Below are positions 36,421 to 45,380 of a DNA stretch of 64,000 nucleotides, in pieces. Within the stretch, counting starts at the first letter, position 1, and every line of letters begins with the position of its first letter. This stretch comes from DATKRB01 sp963794215 (GTDB taxonomy: Bacteria; Actinomycetota; Acidimicrobiia; Acidimicrobiales; RAAP-2): positions 310,001-374,000 of the forward strand of contig CAWCCQ010000002.1 of the NCBI GenBank assembly GCA_963794215.1. The letters run 5' to 3'. The notes beneath the pieces were generated by a model, which saw only the letters and a program-made list of their open reading frames with translations, searched no databases and was not told the DNA's origin. The position numbers and the translations under genes are program-made.

Positions 36421-37491
36421 TCAAACAGAGGCGGCCCAATCGAGCCCGAGGATCGGCACAGGGTCCCAGTTGATTTGCCGGGCATGGGGCGTAGATGTTG
36501 CCAGTCGCATCCACGTGTCACCAGGAAACTGACGACATGACAACCAGACACCGTCATAACCAGCCGTCGGCTCGAACGTAACCCAGGCCAGACTGTGCTC
36601 GGCGTCAGCTTGGGCTCCGGCCTCAGCAACGGCATCCACGATCTCCGCTCGCTCGCCCTTGGCCACGTACGGGATGACGATGGAATGGAACACCACGGTG
36701 GTGACACCTGCGGGCAGGGACCGGAGCTGGGAACGCAACCAGGGTCCGGCAGATTGGGCATCCACTTCCATTGGACCAGCAATGGACATGGCGGCATCTA
36801 GCAACCGCAGGCGGTCCACGTGCTCGGGCCAGACGAAGGAACGCAGAGCCAACTGTGCCGAGGGATCGGCCAGGTCCAGCGGGTGCAGGTCACAACCTCG
36901 GCGGTCGACAACCGTCCACTCCTTAGTGGGTGGCTGCCCACTTTCGAAATTCCCCGTCAACAGCACGGGAGAATCCGCCGGACCCCACGCTCGGTGCTCG
37001 TTGGCCACGACCCGATAGCGGTCCATCCAGAGGTTGAGCCCGGCGCTCGCTCCGATCTCCAAGAGCCGTAACTGACCGCCAAGGACGTTCACTGCCGCCG
37101 AGAGGGCCGCGGAGCGTCCCACGTCGTTGGTCTGCACGTCGGCTGCCATGCCCTCTAGGACCAGATCCTCATGCTCTTCGACCACCTCGAAGAAGGCGTC
37201 CACCGCCCGGCCAGGGTCGAGTGACCCGCCGGTTGACGGCAAGTACTGACGCAGTGGGCACGACCGATCGGTCAGGGCAATCCGATGGACCGGTGCTAGA
37301 AGGCGGAGGTAGAGAACCGTCGATTCGGCCGGTCGCCCGTCAGAACGGAGGAGCTTGGTAGCGGTCCGATCGCCTTCGAGGGTGGCGACGAGGGCGTTAA
37401 TGATCGCCTCGTACGTCGGCGACCCGCCATTCCGACACAGGCGGGCCTGAAGCTCGCCTGCATGACGTAGTTCTTCGATTCGATTGGGCAC
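36421..37491 (-). CDS. DUF2332 family protein
   Basis: 356 residues, complete. Family marks: GGSPTYEAIINALVATLEGD (N-terminal), QLRLLEIGASAGLNLWMDRY near residue 140, and CDLHPLDLADPSAQLALRSF followed by FVWPEHVDRLRLLDAAM. The GASAGLN segment resembles a methyltransferase-type loop; no activity is established. ATG 37491, no clear Shine-Dalgarno. Stands alone between pseudogenes. Confidence 0.8.
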   Translation of the reverse strand: MPNRIEELRHAGELQARLCRNGGSPTYEAIINALVATLEGDRTATKLLRSDGRPAESTVLYLRLLAPVHRIALTDRSCPLRQYLPSTGGSLDPGRAVDAFFEVVEEHEDLVLEGMAADVQTNDVGRSAALSAAVNVLGGQLRLLEIGASAGLNLWMDRYRVVANEHRAWGPADSPVLLTGNFESGQPPTKEWTVVDRRGCDLHPLDLADPSAQLALRSFVWPEHVDRLRLLDAAMSIAGPMEVDAQSAGPWLRSQLRSLPAGVTTVVFHSIVIPYVAKGERAEIVDAVAEAGAQADAEHSLAWVTFEPTAGYDGVWLSCRQFPGDTWMRLATSTPHARQINWDPVPILGLDWAASV

Positions 37492-37530
37492 GATCTCGCT
37501 CTCACCGCCGGTTGGTACAGAGCGTATCGA

Positions 37531-37960
37531 TCATGGACCGTGACCACCCTGGCCCCACCGAGGCCCGAAAACCTGACGCTCACCGGTGGGTGTGCCCTCG
37601 GCAATCCACTGCTCTCGGTCTTCGTGGGCCACGTCGGTGACTCCTTTCGAGCGAAGGGCGGCGTACACACCGTCTCTCAGCTGCGATTCGAGTCGCTCTT
37701 CCCGATGGAACTCGCCAACCCAAATCGATCTCTGCCCGCCAATCATCGTCAACGGGCTTCCATGCGCCGACGCCGAGGACTTCTTGTTCATCAGTCTCAC
37801 GGAGCCATGCCTCTGCCAGTTCTTCGTCTGCCCGCGAGACGGCGAATGGCACCAGGTCCATCGGGCGAAAAGAGCCGCAGGCCAATCCGTGTTGGCCACG
37901 GGAACGCCGATGGCGCAATGGCGGCCCCAGATGCTCAGACGAAGGTATCGAACTCGTCAT
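37531..37960 (-). pseudogene. Unknown protein, frameshifted
   Basis: The N-terminal half in one frame (LACGSFRPMDLVPFAVSRAD, EELAEAWLRETDEQEVLGVG) continues in another as WVGEFHREERLESQLRDGVY then AALRSKGVTDVAHEDREQWI. Frameshift near 37705. The second half looks like a small helical domain. No family name; convergent with nothing, divergent from the gene at 38393. Confidence 0.5.
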
Positions 37961-38393
37961 AGGCAGCGAGCACAGCGCCCTGGTCCCCGAGGATCACGAC
38001 CTCAGCGGGAAAGTCAACTCCAGGAGTGACGTAAAAGAGCACGATCGCATCGTCCACGGCATCCTCTGCCGTGGTCCCGTCGGCAAAGCTCAACCGGACG
38101 GAGCGAGCCTCTTCGGCGGTGTTCCCGATCACCTCTCCACCTCCGGCGAAGCGATCCGTATTCCACTGGGCGACAAGGCTGACCCAGGGGCGGCTACGAG
38201 ACAGATGGGCGTCTCCTCCTCCACCGCCCAGAACGCCAACCGACCACGCCCCTTCGGCCCCCTGCGAGGTCCGGATGAGAACATCCCTCGGGCTACCCGA
38301 TGGTGTCCGATAGCTGACGAAGTGCAGTTGGCACGACGAGTAGCTTCGGGTCTTTCGAAGAACGATGCTGGAAGCAGCGGCAACATCAAACAT
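37935..38393 (-). CDS. Hypothetical protein
   Basis: 152 residues from ATG 38393 (MFDVAAASSIVLRKTRSYSS). Strand-rich, immunoglobulin-like or lipocalin-like in pattern: CQLHFVSYRTPSGSPRDVLI, ARSVRLSFADGTTAEDAVDD, AIVLFYVTPGVDFPAEVVIL. No family recognised. Its 3' end overlaps the start of the unknown frameshifted gene below by 26 bases. Confidence 0.55.
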   Translation of the reverse strand: MFDVAAASSIVLRKTRSYSSCQLHFVSYRTPSGSPRDVLIRTSQGAEGAWSVGVLGGGGGDAHLSRSRPWVSLVAQWNTDRFAGGGEVIGNTAEEARSVRLSFADGTTAEDAVDDAIVLFYVTPGVDFPAEVVILGDQGAVLAAYDEFDTFV

Positions 38394-38509
38394 GGGACCC
38401 TGACGAGTCACAAGATGTGGCACGATTGCTTCGGCAGCACTGTTCGAGCTCTCCGAACTCCTCACCATCCCGGCATCATCGACTGGGCACTGACGGTTGT
38501 TCTCCTGGG

Positions 38510-38704
38510 ATGACCCTAGTTCGAGATGGAGCGAGCGACGGGCGGTGCCAGGTCCTCCGAGTGGCGGGCTGCACGCCGCACTTCGACGGGTTCGGGGTCG
38601 GTCTCTACATCTCTGGGTGCGACTCTGAGGGGACTGGTTTCCTCGACGCCAACGTCGCCGTTCGCATCGATGCGGACCGCATGATCACGTGCCACACGGT
38701 GTGA
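38510..38704 (+). CDS. Short hypothetical frame
   Basis: 64 codons from ATG 38510 (TLVRDGASDGRCQVLRVAGC). No family and no neighbour logic; listed because the codons look coding. Could be a remnant. Confidence 0.2.
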   Translation: MTLVRDGASDGRCQVLRVAGCTPHFDGFGVGLYISGCDSEGTGFLDANVAVRIDADRMITCHTV

Positions 38705-38784
38705 CCCGTACCGCCGGTCCTCGGACCAGGTCGGATAGAGTGTCTTCCTCCTGCCAGCTCGACGATTCATGACAGGATGACGCT

Positions 38785-39483
38785 GTGCCATTGTCGCCGG
38801 ACACACCTGATCATTCACCCCTGGATTTTCAACCCTTCGGGCTCAGGGACTGGTCAGGGGCCAAGTGGGTCGAGTTCTACGAGGGGGAGGTCGGGAAACC
38901 CATCTGGTCCATGTGGCTTGCGCACGCTATCGGGGACGAGTTGGTGATCGTCAAGACGGCGCCCAAGGCTCGGTGGGACCAAGTGATGGTTGGGGCGTCT
39001 CCGGGAACAACGCCACGAACGGGGGCTGGAGCCGACCAGTTCGCCGTCGGAGCGGTCCGCACATTGGTGGACTCCGCCCGCCCTCATCTGGTCGACTACG
39101 AGCGGCGGCGTTACAACCGTGGGATCGTGCCGTTCTCCGATGCTTTAGGCTCGGAATGGAGGAACGGGGACCCAGTCACCTGGCGGCTCAATGGGCGGAA
39201 AGTAAAGGCCCGGATATTCCGATTCGTTCATGCATGGACCGCCGTCACGATCGACGATCCCGAGCGCTACGTCGGCGTCGCTGCCTATCGCACGGACGAG
39301 AGAAGTCTGGACCTCGTCGAGGTCACCGGACACGACTACGGATGGGACTTTGCTCGGCCCTTCAGCCTCGGCGATCTCAACGACCAGCCCAACCGGCCCG
39401 ACACCGAGGCAATCGTGCGAGCTTCATTGGTGCACCCAGACCACTTGCGAGTGATTGACTGCGCAAGAGGGGAATCTCCGTAG
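38785..39483 (+). CDS. Hypothetical protein
   Basis: 232 residues, GTG start with an AGGA about 9 bases upstream. The N-terminal third has many aromatics (FQPFGLRDWSGAKWVEFYEG, KPIWSMWLAHAIGDELVIVK); the middle has YERRRYNRGIVPFSDALGSE; the C-terminal third is strand-rich (AVTIDDPERYVGVAAYRTDE). No family recognised and no signal peptide. Intact, flanked by short non-coding gaps. Confidence 0.55.
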   Translation: MPLSPDTPDHSPLDFQPFGLRDWSGAKWVEFYEGEVGKPIWSMWLAHAIGDELVIVKTAPKARWDQVMVGASPGTTPRTGAGADQFAVGAVRTLVDSARPHLVDYERRRYNRGIVPFSDALGSEWRNGDPVTWRLNGRKVKARIFRFVHAWTAVTIDDPERYVGVAAYRTDERSLDLVEVTGHDYGWDFARPFSLGDLNDQPNRPDTEAIVRASLVHPDHLRVIDCARGESP

Positions 39484-39550
39484 CGGCCACGCCGCCCGCC
39501 CCTGGGCGCTGAGCCTTCAATGCAGCACGAAAGCCGGGAGCGGTTTCAGG

Positions 39551-40275
39551 CTAGCGGAGCCGGACTTCGACTACTACGTCGAACCATGTGAACCGGAGCA
39601 TCGTGGCTTCCCGGGGAGGCGGCGGGCCGAACGTGGCGTCGCCAGTCATCTCTCCGGGACGACCTCCAGAGTGTCCCCCGCCCGGCGTGTAGTGGGTCCC
39701 GGCGTCATCAGCCAGGGTCAACTTGAAGAGCCGCATCATTCGTATTCGTTCATCGCTGTTGCGCCGCAGCGCTTCCGCAGACCATGTCTCCAAACCCTTC
39801 ACATCGTCTTCCAGGGCCGCACATTCGTCTGGGAACACGTCCGAGATGTTGGGCAGCGGACTCACCCGCCACCGCACGACAGTGGCCGTGTCGTAGACCT
39901 CGACCGAAATGACTGACAGGAGCCCTCCATCGAGGGCGTACTCGGCATCCGGCCCCGGGATCGACTTGACGAATCGTGGAGGACTTGCCGGTGCGAGCGC
40001 CTGAACTTGACGTCCCTCGGGGACGCCGAGGCGGGTGCCTGTAGCTACACCCGGCAGTGCAGATCGGGACGAGTGAAGCCGAGGGCAACGGCCATCTTCT
40101 GGCGCCACACGTGCTCCTCCTCCTGTGTCACGGCTTCGAGGTAGCGAAAGCCTGCGAGCACACCAGCAAAGTGTCTCAAGTGGTCCCGCCGTGACTGCAC
40201 GGGCAGCAGCGCCCTCTGCATGGCACGGGCCTCGGCCAGACGCTCCACGAGGTACCACTGGGCCTCTGGCTTCAC
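39551..40275 (-). pseudogene. Conserved actinobacterial unknown, frameshifted
   Basis: The first 70 residues (WYLVERLAEARAMQRALLPV ... EAVTQEEEHVWRQKMAVALG) are in one frame; near 40050 it shifts and continues GPDAEYALDGGLLSVISVEV, YDTATVVRWRVSPLPNISDV, LADDAGTHYTPGGGHSGGRP and LRFTWFDVVVEVRL. The second half follows a pattern I recall from unnamed actinobacterial proteins. About 235 residues when joined. Confidence 0.55.
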
Positions 40276-40359
40276 GGCGCCAGCCTATTTCAGGGCGCCA
40301 CTCGACGTTCAGGCCATTTCTGCGGGGCTTGCGGGGATTGCTGAAGTTTCTAGAGCACG

Positions 40360-40465
40360 ATCTCTGGCTGACTTTCTCTTCATCTCCGGGCATGTAGCCC
40401 GATACCGCAGACGGAGTGAGCCGAGAGAACCCCCGCAAACCCTCGCATCCGCCGCATGGTCGGGT
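40360..40465 (+). repeat. Dispersed intergenic repeat, copy 3
   Basis: ATCTCTGGCTGACTTTCTC, TTCATCTCCGGGCATGTAGC, CGGAGTGAGCCGAGAGAACC then CCCGCAAACCCTCGCATCC. Includes the hairpin GGGC-ATGTA-GCCC. Longest and clearest member, paired with the copy at 33102. Confidence 0.65.
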
Positions 40466-40533
40466 TCCTCCTCCGCTCAGACGGCGGTGCTCGACCAAAG
40501 GAATCTCGTCGCTCCACCCGATAACGTGGTCCC

Positions 40534-41061
40534 ATGGGTGAGAAGGATGACCTGATCGGACTCTCTGACCATGTCTTCGAACGGTCCTGGAGGCGGCTGG
40601 TAGGGCTCACCGACGAGGAATACTTCTGGGAACCCATAGCGTCCTGTTGGTCATTGCGGGTCGACTCCAACGGGACGGTGACCGTCGACTGGGAACCCGC
40701 TCCGGCCACTCCCCCTTTCACCACGATTGCCTGGCGGCTCTGCCATCTCATTGACTGCTACGGCGGTGTTCGCAACGAGCGGTGGCTACGAGGCACTCAC
40801 GACGATGCGGGACGTTCTCGATCCGCACCTCAACCAAATGCAGCAGCAGCGCTGGTGGCACTCGACATCGCCCACGGGTGGTGGATTGCTCTCCTGGCGT
40901 CGCTGACCGAGATGAACCTGACCGAGCCACTTGGTTCGGTCGCCGGGCCGTACGCAGAGTCAAACAAGGCTGGTTTCGTCCTTCACATGCTCGATGAGGT
41001 GATTCACCACGCTGCTGAGATTGCCCTGCTCCGTGACCTCTTTTCGGCGACACACGGCTAG
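40534..41061 (+). CDS. DinB superfamily protein
   Basis: 175 residues. Four-helix DinB pattern: SWRRLVGLTDEEYFWEPIAS, CWSLRVDSNGTVTVDWEP, TIAWRLCHLIDCYGGVRNER and HMLDEVIHHAAEIALLRDLF. Three His in such positions usually bind a metal. DinB proteins include thiol-dependent transferases; substrate unknown. Start ATG 40534 (MGEKDDLIGL) with a copy of the dispersed repeat 70 bases upstream. Confidence 0.8.
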   Translation: MGEKDDLIGLSDHVFERSWRRLVGLTDEEYFWEPIASCWSLRVDSNGTVTVDWEPAPATPPFTTIAWRLCHLIDCYGGVRNERWLRGTHDDAGRSRSAPQPNAAAALVALDIAHGWWIALLASLTEMNLTEPLGSVAGPYAESNKAGFVLHMLDEVIHHAAEIALLRDLFSATHG

Positions 41062-41080
41062 TACACGCAACCCATAGTCT

Positions 41081-41668
41081 GTGCCCGAACACCCAGACCC
41101 ACTGGTTGGCCCCGGGATACGACTCCCCAGTCACATTACCGAGGGACGAATCATTGTAAGGCTCTGGAAGCCTGACGATGCCGAAGCACTTCATCGAGCC
41201 ATCGAGGACAGCATCGAGCACCTGCGACCGTGGATGGCCTGGATTGCTCTCGAACCGCTCACCGTGGACCAGCGCCGAAGTCGGATCGAAGGGTGGTGGC
41301 AGAGCTGGGACGAGGGAGGTGAGACGCATATGGGCATCTTCGACGGAGATGTCGTGGTCGGCGAGACTGGCTACGTGCCCGGCACCCATCCTCCGGGTCT
41401 AGAGATTGGCTACTGGACCCATGTGGACCACCTCGGACGAGGGTACGCCACCGCCGCCGCCCGCCTCCTCACGATTGCCGCCTTCGAGCTGCCCGGTATC
41501 ACCCACGTCGAGATTCACCACGACAAGGCGAACGTACGCTCTGGGAAGGTGCCTCAGGGCCTTGGCTTTCAGTTCTTGGGCGAGTCCCCCCATCGGACAA
41601 CAGCGCCGGGCGAGGTCGGCATCGACTGCGCGTGGCGAATAGACGCCGCTGACTGGGCGCAGGAGTGA
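41081..41668 (+). CDS. GNAT acetyltransferase, RimJ/RimL type
   Basis: 195 residues. Features: IIVRLWKPDDAEALHRAIED (first strand and helix), LEIGYWTHVDHLGRGYATAA with the acetyl-CoA loop HLGRGYAT, and the strand VEIHHDKANVRSGKVPQGLG with F near the end. In the RimL group this loop is usually RGRGYAT. Start GTG 41081. Overlaps the following GNAT gene by 4 bases (GTGA), so the two are translationally coupled. Target unknown. Confidence 0.82.
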   Translation: MPEHPDPLVGPGIRLPSHITEGRIIVRLWKPDDAEALHRAIEDSIEHLRPWMAWIALEPLTVDQRRSRIEGWWQSWDEGGETHMGIFDGDVVVGETGYVPGTHPPGLEIGYWTHVDHLGRGYATAAARLLTIAAFELPGITHVEIHHDKANVRSGKVPQGLGFQFLGESPHRTTAPGEVGIDCAWRIDAADWAQE

Positions 41669-42219
41669 CCGTGATCCGAGCCGCTCTTCCCGATGAATCC
41701 GATCAGCTCCGGGCAGTCGAGCGGGCCGCTGGCGAGCGATTCCGAGACGTCGGCATGGACGACATCGCTGACGCCGAACCCATGTCGGCGCACCACCTTG
41801 TTGCCCATGCCGAGGCTGCTCGATCGTGGGTGGCCGTTGATGATTCCGACGAGCCGGTTGGCTATGTGGCGGTCGACCTCGTCGACGGCTGCGCCCACAT
41901 CGAGCAGATCAGCGTCCTTCCCGGGCACCAAGGACGTGGCCTTGCTCGTACGCTCATCGAAGAGGTCGAGCATTGGGCAGAGGATCAGGGGCTACCCGCC
42001 ATGACATTGACGACCTTTGCCGAGGTGCCGTGGAACCGGCCGCTGTACGAGCACCTCGGGTTCGTTATCTTGGACGAGGACCAGCTCGGCCCTGAGCTTC
42101 GGGCGGTGCGGGAACACGAGGCCGAGCTAGGACTCGATCCGACCCTTCGAGTTTGCATGCGGCGCAGGATCCCAAGGTTCCTGGGACCGCAGGGTCAAGT
42201 GCTCATACCTTGTGATTAA
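41665..42219 (+). CDS. GNAT acetyltransferase
   Basis: 184 residues. IRAALPDESDQLRAVERAAG, VGYVAVDLVDGCAHIEQISV and the acetyl-CoA loop LPGHQGRGLARTLIEEVEHW are clear, with TTFAEVPWNRPLYEHLGFVI in motif B. GTG 41665 overlaps the previous stop; a second GTG at 41671 (VIRAALP) is an alternative start. Its 3' end overlaps the convergent phosphotransferase gene by 17 bases. Confidence 0.85.
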   Translation: MTVIRAALPDESDQLRAVERAAGERFRDVGMDDIADAEPMSAHHLVAHAEAARSWVAVDDSDEPVGYVAVDLVDGCAHIEQISVLPGHQGRGLARTLIEEVEHWAEDQGLPAMTLTTFAEVPWNRPLYEHLGFVILDEDQLGPELRAVREHEAELGLDPTLRVCMRRRIPRFLGPQGQVLIPCD

Positions 42220-43306
42220 AAGCGACCAGTTCGAGGATCACGGGCGCCCAACAGGCGAAGCCCTCATCGATCGGTCGGTGATTGAGCGTGGCCCTTCCAC
42301 TTGCGGCTGCTTCCAACATGGCGGGAAGGAGCCAGAAGAACTTCACAGCAGCCGAGGCATAGATCGTACGCAACACAGCCTGCCCATCCCCATTCCACTC
42401 CGAGGCAGTGAGCCCTTCTACGTACCCGCTCGTGATGGTGTCGACCAAGGCGCTCATCTCGTCGGGCCGCACAAAGAAGTCCAGCACGGCGTCGAGCATC
42501 AGGTTGGCAGCATCCTCTCCCATGCCGCCGATGCCTACGAAAGCCCAATCGACCAGCACGGTCTGCCCTCCGACGGCGAACAGGTTGGCTGGATGCAGGT
42601 CCAGGTGGCAAAGGGTCTGAGGTCCAGACTCCACCACGGCCAATAGTCGCTCTCGGTCGATCCAGATGTTGCGAATCTCCTTCCCCAGTTCGGGCCGCAC
42701 ATGTTTGGCGACGAGGGGTGCCCGCCAGGCTCGCTCGTCGTCGAGGCCTGCGATGCTGGACTCCCGCCGTTCCACGTAGCGGCGGAGCCAGTTGCGGGCA
42801 AGCCAGGGTTGGGCGGGTAGGCCAGAGGCCGCTACCCCACCTTGGGCTCGGCCGAGAGCAAAGGCGGCGGCCCGATACTCATCGAGCGACGAAGAGGCCG
42901 CCGAGGCCGCACCGGGGAGGTCTTCGAGCCACAGGCCGATCGTGCCGTCAGGCCGATCGAAGACGCCGTAGCAACGAGGTATTCGCAAGGGCCCGGGCAA
43001 CGCTGCGAGCAAACCGGAGGAGTAAGCCAGCGCCTCCCGCTTCCAGTAGTACCAGTGACCCTCGTCCTCACCCGACTGCCAGAGCGGGGAGTTCCCAACC
43101 TGGTGGCGAAGGACCTTGAGGACTGCCGACCACGTCCCCTCGGAGAATCTCCAGATGCCAACGGTAGCGGAGGCGACGGCGTGGGCGACGATCTGCTCGC
43201 AGAGCAGTGAGTCGGGAGCCCTATCAGCGGGTCCTCCGGAGGCTGCAACGACTGCCACGATCTCCTCGTCCGTAGCTCCGTGGCTTGCAGGTGGCTCGAT
43301 GGCCAT
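42203..43306 (-). CDS. APH-type phosphotransferase
   Basis: 367 residues from ATG 43306, which follows AAAGGAACGAAG; the frame is longer but the Shine-Dalgarno decides this start. The catalytic loop is LCHLDLHPANLFAVG (HxDxxxxN) near residue 250, and the metal motif is VLVDWAFVGIGGMGEDAANL. The APH kinase fold phosphorylates aminoglycosides and many other small molecules; no resistance profile can be assigned. Convergent with the GNAT pair. Confidence 0.82.
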   Translation of the reverse strand: MAIEPPASHGATDEEIVAVVAASGGPADRAPDSLLCEQIVAHAVASATVGIWRFSEGTWSAVLKVLRHQVGNSPLWQSGEDEGHWYYWKREALAYSSGLLAALPGPLRIPRCYGVFDRPDGTIGLWLEDLPGAASAASSSLDEYRAAAFALGRAQGGVAASGLPAQPWLARNWLRRYVERRESSIAGLDDERAWRAPLVAKHVRPELGKEIRNIWIDRERLLAVVESGPQTLCHLDLHPANLFAVGGQTVLVDWAFVGIGGMGEDAANLMLDAVLDFFVRPDEMSALVDTITSGYVEGLTASEWNGDGQAVLRTIYASAAVKFFWLLPAMLEAAASGRATLNHRPIDEGFACWAPVILELVAFNHKV

Positions 43307-43486
43307 CTTCGTTCCTTTCCGGCTCACGCCTCGGTCCCGCAGGATCCGGATCACGCTTTTGCCATATCGACGGGTGGCTGCCCCATGGCGGTGAAGGAGA
43401 CTATGTCTGGGGTCACCGAGTGTCGCTATCGGCGTCCCCCGAGGCGGGCAGAGGACGGTCCGTCAGCGCCCGAGTAAATTTCTCTC

Positions 43487-44068
43487 ATGTCATCCAGACA
43501 ACCTCTCGCAGTGCTCGTTGGCGGCGCACCGGGTTCGGGCAAGACGACGGTCGCAAAGGAACTGGGTAGAACGCTGGACCTCCCCGTTCTGCACAAGGAT
43601 GACCTCGTTCATGGTGTCTGGCGATCCATTGGGCACGGTACCGAACTCGGATTGGGTGGCGTTGAACTGTTCTACAGCACGATGAAGCTGTGGCTGAACA
43701 ACGGCGTGAGCTTCATAGGCGACCAGACCTGGCGCCGGGGCGTCAGCGAGCCCGATGTGGCCGCATCGCTTGCGCCAATCGCCGAGTTGGTCCATGTCCA
43801 TTGTCAGAGCGTCAACGCCGTCGCCCGATTTGAGAGGCGGATGCGCGTGGAGCCACTTTGTGGGGATGAGCGCCTGGGCAAGCTGCTGCCGCTCGCTCAC
43901 AAGCTTCAAGAAGAGCTGGTTGACCCCCTTGATTTTCGGTGCCCGACGATCACCGTCGACACCACCGACGGATATAGGCCCGGGCTTGAGTCCATCGCCG
44001 CTTGGGTTGATGGCTTGTATCGACGACCGGCGTTTCACGACATCGATGGACCCGTCGGATCGGTCTAG
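43487..44068 (+). CDS. P-loop kinase-like protein
   Basis: 193 residues. Walker A VGGAPGSGKTTVAKEL near residue 10, then DLPVLHKDDLVHGVW and SFIGDQTWRRGVSEPDVAAS, ELVHVHCQSVNAVARFERRM and a C-terminal TITVDTTDGY. Same fold group as the small-molecule or RNA end-kinases often annotated as AAA family ATPase; substrate unknown. Start ATG 43487. Not in an operon. Confidence 0.8.
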   Translation: MSSRQPLAVLVGGAPGSGKTTVAKELGRTLDLPVLHKDDLVHGVWRSIGHGTELGLGGVELFYSTMKLWLNNGVSFIGDQTWRRGVSEPDVAASLAPIAELVHVHCQSVNAVARFERRMRVEPLCGDERLGKLLPLAHKLQEELVDPLDFRCPTITVDTTDGYRPGLESIAAWVDGLYRRPAFHDIDGPVGSV

Positions 44069-44225
44069 GCCCGGGTTGTGGCCCGTCCGTATGGCACCAC
44101 CATCGGACACGCGGTCTCTCTACTGCCGATGAGCCAAGTGGAGGACGGATTCCTCGATCTTCGTGACCGCACCGCCAAGGTCGTTGATGATGCGCTGGAT
44201 TGTTAGATCCCGTTCACGACCCCAC
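44069..44225. other. Gene-free gap
   Basis: A short frame MSQVEDGFLDLRDRTAKVVD is readable at 44131-44208 but is too short to support. Confidence 0.25.
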
Positions 44226-44835
44226 TCACCGCCGTAAAGTTTGGTAACTACTTATGTCGCAGCGTCGAGGATTCGCTCGAATCGGTGGTGTCGGAGCTGG
44301 AACGGCCCGAAGCGTCGATCTTCCTCCACCGGTCGCAGGGAGCCGAGCACTTGCTCGAAGCGGCCACGGGACGCCAAACGCCTCGGCTAGCCGATCTTCG
44401 AATTGGTCCTGGCCCACGAAACGACCTCGGTCCACACGAGGGCGAGAGATCCTCCCGACGGGAGTAGCTCCGCAGCCAGCGCCACGTCCGCCTGGACCCG
44501 GTCCATCATCGGCCAATCTTCGAAGCGGCCCACCATGACCTCAGCTCGGCCGCCCAGCTTCTTCCTCGCCACAGCGGCCATCGCCGGTGCGGGTTCGATG
44601 GCTATGACCTCCAGGCCCCGTTCTACGAGTGGCAAGGTTGCTATACCGTTACCCGCTCCGGCAAGCTCAGGGACTCGGGTGGTGGCCAGGCGCCGCCCTG
44701 AATTCGGCCTGGGATGAGCGAGGGGTCGAGGCGCGGGCGTTCTTGCCGATCTTGGCTCCGCTGTTCAGCGGACCGATGCGTCACATCGGGAGTTGTCTCG
44801 GACGCTCTTTGGCCGCCGAACTCGATATCGGTCAT
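44226..44835 (-). pseudogene. SAM-dependent methyltransferase, frameshifted
   Basis: RVPELAGAGNGIATLPLVER then GLEVIAIEPAPAMAAVARKK is methyltransferase motif I and strand 2; WPMMDRVQADVALAAELLPS and GGSLALVWTEVVSWARTNSK follow. The N-terminal part (from 44835) and C-terminal part (RFVGQDQFEDRLAEAFGVPW, to 44226) lie in other frames. At least two shifts. Ancestor about 230 residues. Confidence 0.6.
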
Positions 44836-45380
44836 CGGTCATCGGTCCTCCTTTCGTACAGCGGCGACGCTCCCTAAACAGGCGGTCACCACGCCGGTCG
44901 AGGCCATCACGAGCCAGCCATGGATCTCGAGGAACTGCCACCGATTGCGGTGCCCGGTTCCTCAGCTCGAATCGTCGGGTTGATCCCGTTCCCCACATGA
45001 GATCGGGACTCATCGAGCCGATCGACGGCGAATGCTCGACCAGTGCCATGAGCCACTGGCAGACCGCGGAAGCATGCCGAAGCAGGGGGAGGGTCTGTCG
45101 ACGTTCATCTGAGACGCCGGAGCCCAAGTGGGAAGGTCGAATATTGGAACGCCACGGACATCAGCCTCTGTTGGCCGTCCCAGTGAGACGCCCGGCGTGA
45201 GTTCTTGGTCCAAGCATCCTCTGAGTGCTCGAATTCCCTCATCCACTTTTGGCATGTGGCAGCGAGACGGGGGTGCTGACCCCCCTCAAAGGCAGGGTGG
45301 AGGCACCCTTCGACCCGCCTTCCGGGCACATTACGTTGAGCGTGGCAACCGGAACGGGGTGTCAGCGCATAGGAGGGGAA
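44836..45380. other. Gene-free stretch with a possible att-arm repeat
   Basis: No gene supported. 44989-45009 matches 22922-22942 in 20 of 21 bases (TTCCCCACATGAGAT then CGGGAC). Confidence 0.4.
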
